Positions 32,789 through 45,347 of a DNA stretch of 64,000 nucleotides are shown here, in pieces; positions within the stretch are counted from its first letter, which is position 1, and every line of letters starts with the position of its first letter. Below the pieces are notes generated by a model. That model had not been told where the DNA came from, searched no databases, and saw nothing but the letters and a program-made list of their open reading frames with translations. The position numbers and the translations under genes were made by a program. The stretch lies in assembly GCA_000320605.2 (NCBI GenBank), contig KB445801.1, forward strand, positions 264,100-328,099, given 5' to 3'. This DNA comes from Gelatoporia subvermispora B (taxonomy: Eukaryota > Basidiomycota > Agaricomycetes > Polyporales > Gelatoporiaceae).

Positions 32789-35700
32789 CTACCCCGTGTC
32801 CTCCGAGATGATATTCCCAATGCTCAACGGATTTTTCTTACTTATCCCACGCTCCCCGCCCGCACCAACCGAGGGCGGCGGCGACACCGCCCTGAGCGGC
32901 GCGAGCTGCACACCGCGGCTATACCCCACCCCATACGCCTCCTGCTGCTGCTGCGCATGCGTAGGCGGGGGCTGCTGGTGCACCATCGGCGCCGAGCCCC
33001 ACGGCGCGCCCGACACCGCGTAGCCCTGTCCGGGCGCCCACGCGCCGTGCGACTCGGCCGCGCCCTGCGGCGCGGGCGCGCCCTGGTGCTGCGGCGGGAG
33101 CGGCGGGTACGCATACCCGCCGCCCGCGTGCGTGTGCTGCTGCGGGGGCGTGCTCAGCTGGTAGTGCCGCGCCTGGCCCTGCTGCCCCGCGGGCGGCGGC
33201 GGCTGGTTCTGGTTCTGGCTGCCGTTCGGGCCCTGCGCGTACGGCGGCGGCGGCGGCGGGTAGGCGTGCGTGTATGCGCCCGCGCCCGGGCCGGGAGCGC
33301 TGGGGGCTGCTCCAGGGCCCGCGCTAGTGGGTCCGCTGCTACTATATGCGCGCACGCGGCCCTGAGGATCGTCTGGAGGGCCTGCCTGTGCGGGCGGGGG
33401 ACCGGGTGCGGGGCCAGGCGCACCCCGCGCGCCTCCGGGAGCGGCGCCACCTGGTGCGCCATAAACGGCAGCGGGATACTCTCCGTACGCTCCGGACGGC
33501 CCTGGGGACGGCGGGCCATAGCCCCCGTGCTGGTGGTGCTGCTGTGCCTGCGGATGCTGTGCGTACGAATGGTGAGTGTGTGTGGGAGGCGGCGGCGGCG
33601 GATGGTGCTCGTAGTACGCATACCCCTGCGGGGCGGGCGCTGCGGCGTATGCATTCGCCGGCGCGGGGACAGGTGCGGCGGGTGGCGGTGCGCTGTACTC
33701 TGGATATCGCCCGTGCGAGACGTGGTGCGAAGGCGGAGGAGGCGGAGGCTGCGCGTAGTGATGATGGTGGTACTGCGCGTAAGGGTCATGTTGCTGGGGA
33801 GTCCACGCCGGCGGGGCTGTCCCAGGCGCGGGCCCCGGGCCTGGCGCGGGCGGCGGAGGCGCGTAGGAAGGGTGCCCGTACGGTGGCGGCGGTACATGAT
33901 TGTAATGATGGGTCGAGGGCGGCGGGGGTGGAGGCGGCTGGGCGTACGGATGTGGATGCGAAGGCGGAGGTGGATGATGCGCGTGAGGATGTGGCTCATA
34001 GTGATACTGTGCGGGAGCAGGCGCCGAGAACCGATGGTCGTACGGCGCGGCCGCAGGCCCGGATCCTGGCGCAGCGGGGGGCGGGATGTAGTGCGTATGT
34101 GTATCTGTGGGCGGCGGAGGTTGGGGCGCTGCGAGCGCCGGGTCAATGGCCCACTGAGGTTGTGCCTGTGCAGGCGCAGGGCCGGGTCCGTTAAGCTCGC
34201 TGTCGTTCTCGCCCTCCGTACGTTGCCGCTTGAAGCTATCCCGCCGCGGCATGCTTTCGCTATCCGAAGCCGAGCTCTCCCTGCGCGGGGGCCGACGTGG
34301 CGAGCCGTCCTTGCGGCCCTCGCGATCCCGTTCGCGTCCTCGCTCCCTGACCCTTGTGCGCTCCCTATCGCGCTCGCGATCCCGTTCCCGTTCCCTTTCG
34401 CGATCCCGTTCCCGCTCTCGTTCCCGATCTCGCTCGCGCTCGCGTTCTCTCTCGCTTTCGCCTTCTCTCTCGCGCTCGCGCTCGCGTTCCCTCCCACGCT
34501 CTCGCTCCCATTCTCGCTCCCTCATTTCGCGCTCCCTTTCCCGCGCCTCGGCCTCCGCATCGAGCGGGATGGGCACGGGGCCAAAGGCGCCGACAGCGGG
34601 AGTAGCAAGCGGGACTGGGACGGGACCGGTCAGAGGCAAGGGCGTCGGAAGCGGCTCAAGGGGCTGCGTCGGGCGCTTGCGCACACGTATGTCTTTGCGT
34701 ATGCGGATCTTGATGCCCTGGTCCGCTAGCGAGCAAGAGAGCGGAGTGGATTCTGCAATACGATCTCTCATTATTTCATTTAGAGAGCCGAATACCTGGA
34801 CAGCGTACCTTCCATGCCCGGAAACTTCTTCGCAGTATAGACGTAGAATGGCGCCGAGAAAATCGACTTGCAGTGATAGACGTTTGAACTGTGCCTGGCA
34901 TCAATACCCATGTTCCGCGAGGTGCCAGAAGCGACATCCTTACCCGACAACCTCGAACAAGCTTAGCTTCAGTCTGTAGCTTCCTTCCGTGCGCACACTC
35001 AGATCGGGGAAGACGAAGAACCCAGCATCCTCGTTCGCATGCTCCGCGTCCTTGAGATGATACAGCGAGCTCACGACCGAGCCCGTCGTGCAGCGTGTGC
35101 GTCCATCCTTGAGCCAATGGAGTTCCACGTCCTCATCCGGCTTTGCAAGCGAGGCGAACATGAAATAGTACGGATTCTGGAGGAATGACGACGACGAAAG
35201 GGCGGGCGGATCTGTGGGCACACGGGCACGTCAGACACGTCTAAATAGGCGCGTGAAAATCCGCGTTGAAATGGGACGCACCTGGTGAGCTCGCGCGCGA
35301 CGAGCTCGACTGCGGACGGCGCACCGACGGGTCGATGACGCGGAGTTGAACAATTGGCGGAGGATCAATCGGGCGGCGGTCCGCTACAAGCAGGGTCATT
35401 ATCAGCACATGTCACGAAACAAGCTATAACATATCATGGCACACGATCCGCCTGCGAAACTGAACCTGCTCTCCGCACGAGAGCTGATCGCAAGCGCCCG
35501 CGCAGATCGCGCAGGCCCTGGCTGATCGAACCAGGAGGTTGGCGCAGCGGTGGATAAATAGGAAGGAGGTTTAGCGGTGCAAGAGAGCCCGCATGTCGGT
35601 GCGCGCTGCTCGGCACCGCGACTAGTAATCGCATGTACAATACTAGACGGTATGAGCGGTGGTATGGACGTATGGATGCATCTACGCGCATACAGCCAAA

Positions 35701-36965
35701 CTCGACGCGTTCTGGGGCGCGAATGCGCGGGAGGAGTTTACGTGGCGGCAGAAAGCCGGCCCATTCGGACCAAGCTGCCGCGGGACGGCTCCCTAGGAGC
35801 GGAAAGTCAAGGATGAGAGGCCCCGAGGAACCCAGTACGTCGTACGTGTAATGCAAAAACGGCTACGTAATGGCTGAAAGTTCTCCCCGGCGTACATCGT
35901 CCGTAGACCCGTACACTGAGGAAAACTGAAGTCAGACAAGCTAGACCATAGACATGTCTGTGAGCATCGCGCTGTGAATGCGCAAATAGGTCACTGTGAG
36001 CTTGTACCGCATTCACCGTGGAAGCATCGAGTCAACCTGGACCACCGAGGGCGCATATAGCCACTCCAGAAGGGCGCGGTAGTATTGGGAACGGTCCCTC
36101 CTACCGTAGTGTCACCAATGCACTCGTCAAGCACAGTGGAAAAACACCGCCCCAAAGACTGGCGCTTGTCGACAGATTATACTTGGAACGCACGATCGTC
36201 GCCGTCTCTAGAGGGTCCTGACTTGTGCCGTCGCACATCAGGCACGTCGCACCGGCCCTCCGTACGGCGGCACCGGCGGATGTAGGGTGCACGTAGATCT
36301 CAGTGGGTATTCGCGGCCATAGCGAAACACAGGGGCATCGTAGAGAAAGCCCCGATAGTGTTTTGCTCTGTCCAGACGAGCAATGCGCCTCGATCGCATC
36401 AGGGCCTGGGTGAGGCTAGAAGGCGGAATATAAAATGCACGCACGGCGCGAGATTAAACCGCATCGCTGCGAGCAGCTCAGACGGTCCCTGGAGTCACTG
36501 GGTCGTGTGCCAAGGAGGAGAAAAGGGGGGACGGGTGGGGAGCGCAGTGGGGAGAAAGTGAACCTTTACCGCCTACACCGCACATACGGGCCTGCTTAGG
36601 CTCTTGCCGCATGGTCAATTCGTACTCTCTGGGGTCGTATGAGCGCGCCATGCGGGGCGGCGAGGTGGTCGCGGCGCAGGTCGGGTTGGCCACGGGTCCA
36701 GTCAGCGTAGAGCGAGAGAAGCACGGAGAGTGCAGCGAGGACGAGGTAGTACGTGTCGAAGGGCAGGAGAGCGGGGAAAGAGCATGATCAGTACGTGTAG
36801 GACAGAGGAGGGTAGGGGGAACAGGCCCATGGACTCGGGCCCGGTTCTCGCGCAGCGGACCATCGCAGAGGAGCGGTATAAGATTGATACTCACAGCCTG
36901 TCCCTGTCATAGTGCGAGTGCACTGGTAGCTGCGCGTGCATGAACGGCGAGGCGTCGTCCTCCAT
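32789..36965 (-). CDS. Velvet-domain transcriptional regulator with long low-complexity tail
   Basis: Model: complement of 32789..34752, 34809..34894, 34944..35211, 35282..35383, 36570..36628 and 36895..36965 (849 aa). The velvet domain is split over the 5' exons: YELTMRQEPKQARMCGVG, then ADRRPIDPPPIVQLRVIDPS, then QNPYYFMFASLAKP, FFVFPDLSVRTEGSYRLK, VYHCKSI and FYVYTAKKFPGMEEST. Velvet proteins (VeA, VelB, VosA) bind DNA and control development and secondary metabolism. After residue 210 or so the tail has an Arg-Glu repeat of about 80 residues, then roughly 450 residues rich in Pro, His, Gly, Ala and Tyr. The 5' end is less sure: the frame also allows a start at 36651 (MARSYDPREYELTM). The 1.19-kb intron between 36569 and 35384 is long for this genome. 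Subclass not decided. Confidence 0.85.
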
Positions 36966-39900
36966 GGTCGTCGTTGGACACGGCGAAGGCGAGGGCGGGC
37001 GTCGTGGCGGAGGCGGGGGCGGCGCGCAGGCGCAAGTCGGCACGGTGCAAGTCGCTAGCAAAGACAAGTGCGTCCAGAGAGAGCGTGCGTGCGAGGGAAG
37101 TAACGCGCCTAGCTATGCCTCAAGCGCCCACCAATCACGTCCCGATTTAGCCACTAGCCCCCTTCCGGCAACTCACGCCCCCTGTCTGCCCCGGCGCGGC
37201 TCGCGGACTCGTGCTCGCTGTCTCGATCGATGACGCACATATAGAGTTCGCCGTCCGAAGCCCCTTGCTCACTGTTCGCCGCGATCATCGCCGCTGTCGT
37301 CGTCGTCGTCGTCGTCGACGCTCGTTAGAGCAACCCGCCGTCGGCGAGCCACGTTGCCTGCCATGTTCAAGGCTACGCCGCTCCACACCATTGAACCCAC
37401 GATAGCTGCTCTCGACCGCTGGTCGCCACGCGGCGAACTTCTATATCTCCCGCCTGACCACCAGCACGGCATCGCGACTACATCTCGACATTCCTCGCCG
37501 CGTAGCATCTCCGTCTTCTCATTTCCCCCTGTGAGCTTATTGTCTTATTAACCCAGCGCATTCCCGTCGGCCCACCTCGCGTTCTCCTCCTGCAAACCGT
37601 CCTGCGTGTGCGAGCCCATATTACGCCGCGACGAATTTCACCTCTTCGCACTGCCCATCCCGTGGGCCCCTCTTGTGCCTCCGTGCCTCGCACATGCAGA
37701 CACTCGCCCACGCTTCGGGGCCGAGTCCAAGGACCCGGGCGCGAGATGACATTTACGGAGAGCTGCGCCTTCCTGTGTCCATTCCGACTATCCGGAACCC
37801 GGATGGTGCCACCGTCGCTCGCGTCTCTGCTGCCCGAAATCATGGATTTGGCCCCGCGTTCTCAACGCAGTGCGAATCGTCATCGCGGCGTCTCGGAGCC
37901 AGACGGATAGACATGTCGAACGTGCGAACGGTCGTACGGGCGCGCCCCGCGTTCCCGCACATTGTACTCACCCATACGCATCATTGATATTGGATTTTCG
38001 GCTACGTATTCTCGGCCGCAAGCTGAGGCCTTACGGGAGGATGACAGAGCTCAATGATGCAATGTGATTTTTGCTGACTGAAGAAATCCAATCGCGAGTG
38101 AAATTCAGTGCAATACAAAGCGACATACTACAGTTTTATCCTGGTCCATACTAGACCCGTGTCCACATTCTACAGTTTCATGATTAGTCCGTGATACACT
38201 GCGGCCCAGTGATACAGCCTGGATCGTCTCTGTTATCACTGTAGACTCAGCTCGGTGGTGAATATGATGCAAGGAATAGGTAGACAAGGTGTCGCGTCGA
38301 CCAGAAAAAGTGATCTACTGTATGTCGAGAGTACAACAAGAGTGGATTTGCGGTTGGCGTATGAATCAGTCAAACATCTCAGATTGTTCTCGCACAGCGC
38401 TGCCCTCCGTATGTAAGCAAGATTCATTGGTATAATTTACAGTTTGCATATTGCAAATTCTTCTCGTCATGAAGGCATGAGACTGTCTTTCCCCTCGATC
38501 CGAACTCAAAGTCGCTGAGGTAGTGACTTCGACCCCTATGAGTCCAGAGCGCTCAGTCGCTTGAACAAGCAACTTTCGGCGTCCTTTGGGGCGTCCCACC
38601 GGAGATTTTCTGCTGATCGAGCTCGATCTCATGTTCTCCTGCACAGGCCGAGACTAGGTCAGGTTTTCCTCACATCATTGAGTATACCCCACTACATCCT
38701 CCATTCCCGATTAGATCGCTCGGGATGCGCGACAATCCAGCTAGCGTTCCAGAATTTGGCCGCCTCACCGGCCAGTATTCAGCTATACTGCACGCGGCCC
38801 CGCACTGATATCGCTGGCAAGCTTGACTGTATCGATAATCGACACCGCCCTGTCGACGATCGTGCCAAGACCGGACAAGTACTGGGCAGTACCTCCACCT
38901 TCCTTCCGCCAGAACCAAGCCCTCGATCACATTGTATTGCTGTCTGATGCACATGGACAGCGTTCGTACAGAGATACCAGGTGAAGGTTCGGAGCTTGCA
39001 AGGCACCATCACGCATGTGCTTACAAGTGAGCCTTTCCGTTCACAAGCTTCCATACTTACTTGGCTGTCCTTGGCAGCATCCGCGCGGACGAACAGTTAT
39101 TCGTCGGCTCCGAATGTATTGAGACTCACGAGGCATGCAGTGGGCGTATTCAGGTGGTTCTAGATCACCAGTGTCCACAGTGCCAGTGGCCCAATGTGCC
39201 ATCAGGAGGAGTATACGGAGGCGGGAAAAGGTCTGGCCTTCTTCGCGATGATTGGATCTGAGTGGAGCTCGGATGCACATACGGTCCGATATGCTATACG
39301 CCAGACGTCGGATGACAGCAGTTGAATATCTGGTTCAAAGAATTCCTTTGTAAGGAAACTAAGATCGATCGCTACCGAGCACAGAGATACGACTTCGCGT
39401 GCATGAATAGCACCTCACCACCCAGTCTAAGCCTTTTAGTTCCCTCCGCCATTGAATCTGAACATGAAACCCTCCTACTGTGCAAGTCAGCTGCTCCGGA
39501 GATGCCGTGAACTGTGCTAAAGACAGATTGCACAAAAGCGTATATTCATTTGCCTTCCTCTAGATGTACCGACACGTGTGCGTCGCACGCCCACCACACT
39601 CAGAGACAGCATGCAGGGCCCACCTATACAATCCTGCACATGCCCGTCGCCCTGTCGCGGGGCTGCGCCGCGGACTCGCTACGCCAAAAGCCAGGAAGTT
39701 GGCCAACAGCTGTCAGCCGCCGACTGGCAACAGATCTCTTCGGCAGCGATGACTAGTGCGAACTGGGTAGTAGCGCGACACTCCGCTCCAGGCAAAGAAG
39801 GTGCCAATGTTGAGGCCGGCCGACGAGGATAGCATTGAAGCATCCACAATGCCGCTTGCAGGATACTAGACCGTATATTTCACTAGCATGAGATCTCGAC

Positions 39901-40385
39901 AGTATCAGCGTGTCTTTGTGCATCCTTTGGCTTGGGGACGCCTCTAAGGTGCGAGCGACAGAGTGCCCCGGTCGGGAGAGCTTCCCATGAGCCACTCTAC
40001 TCCGAGGATAGTCGAGATATCCTGCAATACTTACCCTAGCAGGAGAGTTCTAGTGTGTAGCGCACGGCGAGGCACATGTCTGCGATTAGCAGCTTTTACT
40101 TGCCGAGCCGCATATAGACAGCTCAGCCTAGCTGCAAGCACATGCTAATAGGTATACGCCGTGCCCACGGAGGCCCGCGACCTTCGGTTCCGCGATAGAT
40201 TGGCCTTCAGCGGGCCCCGGGATGATGTACGTCTACGTTGGTCCACTGCTCTGGCAGATAGCAGCGCAGTCTCGCGTAGGAGGGGCTACACGTACGACTC
40301 GCGTTGGGGAGGCGGGACGGTGCCGCACATCGCATGTCGCCACACGCTGCACGCAAGGCGGCTCTCCGTGCGCACACCTTAGCGC
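36966..40385. other. Long gap: velvet promoter and unrecognised sequence
   Basis: The first kilobase is GC-rich and probably holds the velvet promoter. It contains a (GTC)n run. From 38.1 to 40.3 kb there are only overlapping short ORFs without motifs. I looked for transposon ends and conserved domains and found none. Confidence 0.4.
37295..37317. repeat. (GTC)n trinucleotide repeat
   Basis: About seven uninterrupted GTC/TCG units in the presumed promoter region of the velvet gene. Confidence 0.85.
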
Positions 40386-43300
40386 TCAGCCTCTCACCCG
40401 CTCATGTGGTTCCTGCCATGGCACACCTGTGATACAGGTCCGCAATCCAGCGTTCAGCAGCCTGCGCCACTCCCAACGCCTGAAAGTCTACACTCACCAA
40501 GAATCCGGAAGATTTCACGCTCGGTCTCCGAGGCGACACAGGTTCCTAAGCCGGCGGCATGAGCCCTGAGATCCAGCGTTGACGCACCAGAAGATTGTCA
40601 TGCGCTTACCATCACTCAGCTTCTGCCGCTTGTCGCTTGGGTTCCTCACGACGCCCGCGAAGAGCCCGCGTTGGTTGAGGGCAAAGCCCATCACATTTGC
40701 CTTCATGCGCAGGGAACGGTTGAACTGCGGATCGGACTCAGCCCGACTTGTTGCGCGCGATAGCGAGGGGAACACTCACGATGCCGTCGCCCTGTGGCAG
40801 CAGCATGCGGGAGGTACGCATGGTCAGTCCGGTTCCTACATAATTCGCTATGACACTGACCGTATAATACAACAACGCTGCCCCTCTCGACTCGTAAGGG
40901 ATAGTAAGGAAGTCTACACCGTCCTGAGTCAGGCCCGAACGCATCAAGCAATTGAGCGCGTACCTATGCGCCGGCGCGTGCTGTAGGCGTCCCTTCGACA
41001 GAGCCCACGATAGACGAGCTCAAGGTCATTGAAGTCGTCTGGCAGGCACAGGTCCTCTGTCAAGATCCCCTGCGCATGTAGCTCGCCTAGGAGCCGCCGT
41101 AGTAGGCCTGCATGTGACGTAATAACTTTGAGCGAACATGGCATGGATCATATCTGCAGCTGACTAACCTCGGTGCGTCTTCCCATCATCCGTGGGGCGA
41201 GTAATCAAGACGTCAATGTCGCCGCAATCTGGTTCGCCCCTGGAATTCGGGTACGAGATTCAGCAGGATCTCACACTGCCGCCGCGGAGTTCGCACCTTC
41301 GGTAACTCCCCAGTATCTCGATGAATAGTCGCGGGTCCAGGCGTAAGGCTGGGGGGAGGGCAGTGAACCGTTGGTCTCGGGCGGATTGAGTAGGGCAGTT
41401 ACCTATAGTTTTGACTCTCTCAAAAATCTCCGTTGCTTCTGCCCGAGGCATCCTGGAATTGATATCTACCGATGTGTCAGATGCAGCTGCAGCGTTCCGA
41501 GGGTGGCCTCGTGGAACTGACCTGCATAATAGTTCACACCAATTTGTTGAACATGAGAGAGCTGCACTCCGCCTTTGCCTTCATTGAGATCTTGCAACGT
41601 CCGGCAGCCGCGGTTGTACCACTTGCGGGCAGTATTGAGGCCTGGCGTCGATACGTGCAGAGACGGAGGTGATTCGCACGGAAGTGGCACTCACCAACAC
41701 CATATATGCCCTGGAATAGGGTGATCGTTTCCGCATCGTCTGTCTTCTCAAAGTCTAGGCGTCTCAGCTCTCCAGTCGATATAATTTCCATAATCTACAG
41801 AAGATGTCTGTAAATTGGAAATTTACCAGGTATCGCAGAAAGCACGCACCTTCTGCGCAGTCTTGTCCCCCACTCCGTCGATCCCTCTGGCCTGTTCATA
41901 AGACGTGATACGACGAGGGTGCTGGCGGAGCGCCCTGATCGCTGCCAGGACTCGATTGTAAGGCTTTGCCTTCTCAGACACACTGTATGGCGCTCACCCT
42001 TTCCGTAGCTGTAGACGCGCCAATGATCCTCCATGGACGACTTCGTTCGGTGGAGTTCCATCAGCTGTTCCAGCTTGTAGAACATTCGTTGAATATGATT
42101 TCTCACAATGTATAGATAGAAGGCTCACTTTCTCCACTACATCTTGGTTCGCGCAGCGATCGGGAGAACGATTTCCTTTGTTGTCACATAGGAAGCCCTA
42201 CAGATGCATCAGAATACAGTCGCGGGAGGCTGCGTCTCGGGACTTCTGAGCTACCGAGACATTATCGAGTACGTACCCCCTTTCCGTTCTTTGCCTCACC
42301 GGGTTTGTGAAGCATCTCGCCCTTCTCCGTGCGACCCTCTTCCGCGTCTCCGTTTGTATTATGTTGATGCAGCTGTACCGTGTTCCATAGTATTCAGTAT
42401 GGTCTGCGGTAAATGAAGGGAGCTGTGAGGGGCTCGCCTCTACATCACGCTCTGCGCGTGCGTGGTCATAGAATTCCGCCAAAGGGTCATCTGCGGAAAC
42501 CTCGCCTTTTCCACTCCTCTTGTCGTCTTCCGGAATCCGAATGTGGGCTGGTCCGGATGCCTTCGGCGGGACGATGCATGTTGAGTACACCCTGGAACGC
42601 GACCCGTGCACAGGTGATAGCGGCGGAGAAAGGGGGCTCGGCCCAGCGTGGTCCGGTGTACTGACACGTTGCTTTGGTCCCGCATCTTGTGTGAAATTTC
42701 TGTCCAAACGGATGGGTGAGAATGCCACAAAGCAAGGATCGCTACGTGGGTCGGACATACGTGATGTGACTAATCTCCCCGCTATCGTCGCTACCGTCCA
42801 CTGATCCCCCACGGATCGATGGCGCTCCATTCCTAGGACGCTCCTGTACTCTTGACGACAAGGATACGGCTTTGGTCCGCGGAGGAAACCCTGCTTTGAA
42901 CCGAGGGACAGGTCCGGGAGGCATCCTCTCCGAAAAAGATGCGTGCATAAATTCGTAGTCTGTCTGAGGTAGCTCGTCATCGTCTGCGTCTTGAATTGAA
43001 TCGTCCTCTTCTATCCGCAGCACTCCTGCATCCCCCCTCTCCGGCTGCTTCTGCCGGGCACTTCCTGCATATCTCATGCGTCCTATACCAGATGTGATCC
43101 AGCTCCACTTCACAATGTGAATATGTCCTGGAATGTCCTCAAGAGTTCGAAGACCAAGGCTGCGTAACAAGGGACGCTTGGCGCCATCCGTTACGATGTG
43201 AGTGATTTGCGCGGGGTCGTAAGAAGGAACCAGGGTGCCACCATGCTTGACAATCTGTCGAGATAGACTGAAGATTGAGATAGACTGAAGATGGGGAAGT

Positions 43301-44078
43301 GCGCAGTCGTGAGATGATCAGAACGTACCAATTCCATGCGACCTCTTGTCTCAGCGCTTGCAAAATTTAGATCCCTGCCGTAGTAAAATACCCGTTTCCC
43401 TTTCAGAAATTGACTGGCGGAAGTGTTTTTTCTGCCTCCAAGCTCCGTCAGAGCAGCCTGAAGCCTTTGTGCATATTCTAAGGGAGTGACCAGCTCCTTG
43501 GATTTTTTGGGCCTAGATTTGAATCCTGGCACAGCTGCCTTGGACTTGCCCGCTTTCGCAGGATCGTGTGCGGCAGCACGGACGTCTATCATTGGCGCAG
43601 GTGCGCCATCCGGAACGGGATTGTCCGGGATGGCATTACTTCTATGCGCGTGTCTGCGCCCGTTCGCAACCCTTCTGTGCAGAGCGTTGTCACCCTCTTC
43701 TGCACTTGCAATGTTGGCCTGTCGATCAGTTGACTCACGCCCTGCTATGAGCGGCCGGTCTAGATCAAGCTGCTTGGTTATCCTTCCCAGTTCTATGGCT
43801 CGACCGGCATGGTCCTTATCATCGGACGACCTTTGGGTTAGTCTCGGCAGGTCATGAGACACGGCCGCTCGTCCATTATGAACGCATTCAAGGAGCGAAG
43901 CATCTGGACGGAATGATAAGACGTCATGGCTAGGTTGCCGTTCAGGGGGAGTCCTCCTTTGAGCCAGTGCCGCCTTAGAAGCGACCAAGGGCGTGAGCTC
44001 GACTTGACGTGCGTAGGACGATGCATCGGTATCTGATAGGGAGACTTGTGTGTCTGAGACAGTTATAAATACAGGCGT
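40386..44078 (-). CDS. POLL: Family X DNA polymerase, lambda/Pol4 type (5' end unresolved)
   Basis: Repair polymerase for non-homologous end joining and base-excision gap filling. Model: complement of 40386..40426, 40498..40545, 40610..40724, 40780..40791, 40861..40913, 40964..41107, 41169..41239, 41297..41348, 41403..41465, 41522..41641, 41695..41794, 41850..41941, 41998..42073, 42129..42197, 42300..42699, 42761..43254 and 43329..44078. Order: Ser-rich N-terminus; BRCT domain (FLKGKRVFYYGRDLNF to IHIVKWSWITSG); linker; GFLCDNKGNRSPDRCANQDVV; hairpins GIDGVGDKTAQK and GIYGVG; palm SYRRGEPDCGDIDVLIT with two catalytic Asp; RRRIDFLT with the third; YYTGDGIFNRSLR; C-terminus QEPHERVRG. A 12-base exon encodes GDGI. 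The phases sum exactly. The true start lies upstream: an open frame with SLPKKRPRLDPFP, a likely nuclear signal, runs to about 44388, but I could not join it in phase. Confidence 0.9.
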
Positions 44079-44898
44079 CTGATGCAAACAGAAATGTGCG
44101 TACTAGATTCCATTGCTCGTGTACTGGCACGCGGTAAATGCCTACCAGAGGCCATGGAATGGTTGCCCCTTAGGAGATACGGGGCGTACTCGGGATCAGA
44201 CTTATGCCCCAATTCGCCGGACTCTGTATACGGATGTCCCTCTACATTAACAGGGAATGGATCAAGTCTTGGACGCTTTTTGGGCAATGAAGAGATCGTG
44301 GATATTTCTTCGGGTGACTTGTCGCTGTGGTCTCTGTTAACGGTAACGCTCCAGATGTCACGCCTTCTATCACGTATACCTTTTCGTCATTGATATATTC
44401 ACCAGAGCACGTATTTCCGGGAATGCTGTGATACCACTCAAGTCGTCCTGATGCGTTGAAGGTCCCGGAACTCCGGCAGGTATGCCGCCGAACTTCGCAG
44501 CGTCATCTTTCGAGTACTCACGAAAGCTGGACCGAATCACCGCATCACAGTCTCCCTGGTGACTACGCTTGACACATCAGACAAGAGCGAATCGGATATG
44601 ATTCTTATTCCTGGCGCACCTACGGCGTAACTTAGACATGCGAAAGAGATACTCGTCGAACTCCTCATTGGGCAAGTCAGCGCGCCTCTGTTGTTCGCAG
44701 AAGAAGCGGTCAAGATCCGAGAGTGCTGCCATGCGCATTTATACCAAGGGTATTTGTAGATATCAGATACATGCATTCAGGGACAGGAGTTGTCGGTACG
44801 CAGGCGAGACTGACAGCGTCCGCCACCTGTGTTCCTCGTTTGGGGAGTCGGGACAGCGCGCCCAAGTAAGTTCCCACGGTTGTTTTCTGAGGCCACCC
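44079..44898. other. Upstream part of the polymerase gene and intergenic
   Basis: The minus-strand frame 44110-44388 looks coding (SPEEISTISSLPKKRPRLD) and is the probable N-terminal exon of the polymerase. Beyond it nothing is recognised up to the inserted element; its 8-bp duplication starts at 44891. Confidence 0.4.
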
Positions 44899-45339
44899 AG
44901 GCCCCGGGCAACTCCCCCAGATGTTTATGCCAAATAGCATCTTTTTGAGGCCAAAATTGGGCGATTTTCCTTTATCAGATAGCATATTTTAGGCCCCCGG
45001 AGGGCCTCTAGCGCCCAAATTCTTATGTCAGATAGCATATTTTACAACGCAAGTGTCGAGGTCCGGCCAGAGAGGGTCACAGAGTATCATAAACTCTCGT
45101 CGCAAGCATAAAAGGTTGACAGAACCGCTTGCGATGCAGGATGCAGACACGGTCGTGCCTCCTTACGCGCCGCAGGCTGCGAAAATGTGGCGAAAATAGC
45201 AGAACTTGGTGCAATATTGACCAAACACGTGACCTATTCCTTTCGCAAATAGCATAAATTTGGCCCAAAACATAGCATATTTTACCCCAAATTTGGGGGG
45301 TCCAGAGACATAAACATATAGGGGAGTTGCCCGGGGCCT
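44899..45339. mobile_element. Non-autonomous TIR element, hAT-like, copy 2
   Basis: This 441-bp element is flanked by a perfect 8-bp duplication, GGCCACCC (44891-44898 and 45340-45347). Its inverted ends, about 31 bp with two mismatches, start AGGCCCCGGGCAACTCCCC and run into ATGTTTATG. The outer 18 bases differ little from those of the element at 4654. Inside, the motif ATAGCAT followed by an AT-rich run recurs at about 44933, 44979, 45026, 45250 and 45273, like hAT subterminal repeats. There is no transposase ORF. Confidence 0.85.
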
Positions 45340-45347
45340 GGCCACCC

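Noticed and set aside
32957..34729. A 590-codon plus-strand ORF and other long overlapping ORFs antisense to the velvet tail
   Set aside because: They are shadows of GC-rich low-complexity coding sequence. The translation is almost entirely Arg/Gly/Val/Leu with no domain, whereas the minus frame continues the velvet domain.
35466..35634. Alternative first exon for the velvet gene (ending ...RSALVRRA)
   Set aside because: It splices in phase, but the upstream exon at 36570-36628 supplies the true conserved velvet start YELTMRQEPKQARM, so this one is chance.
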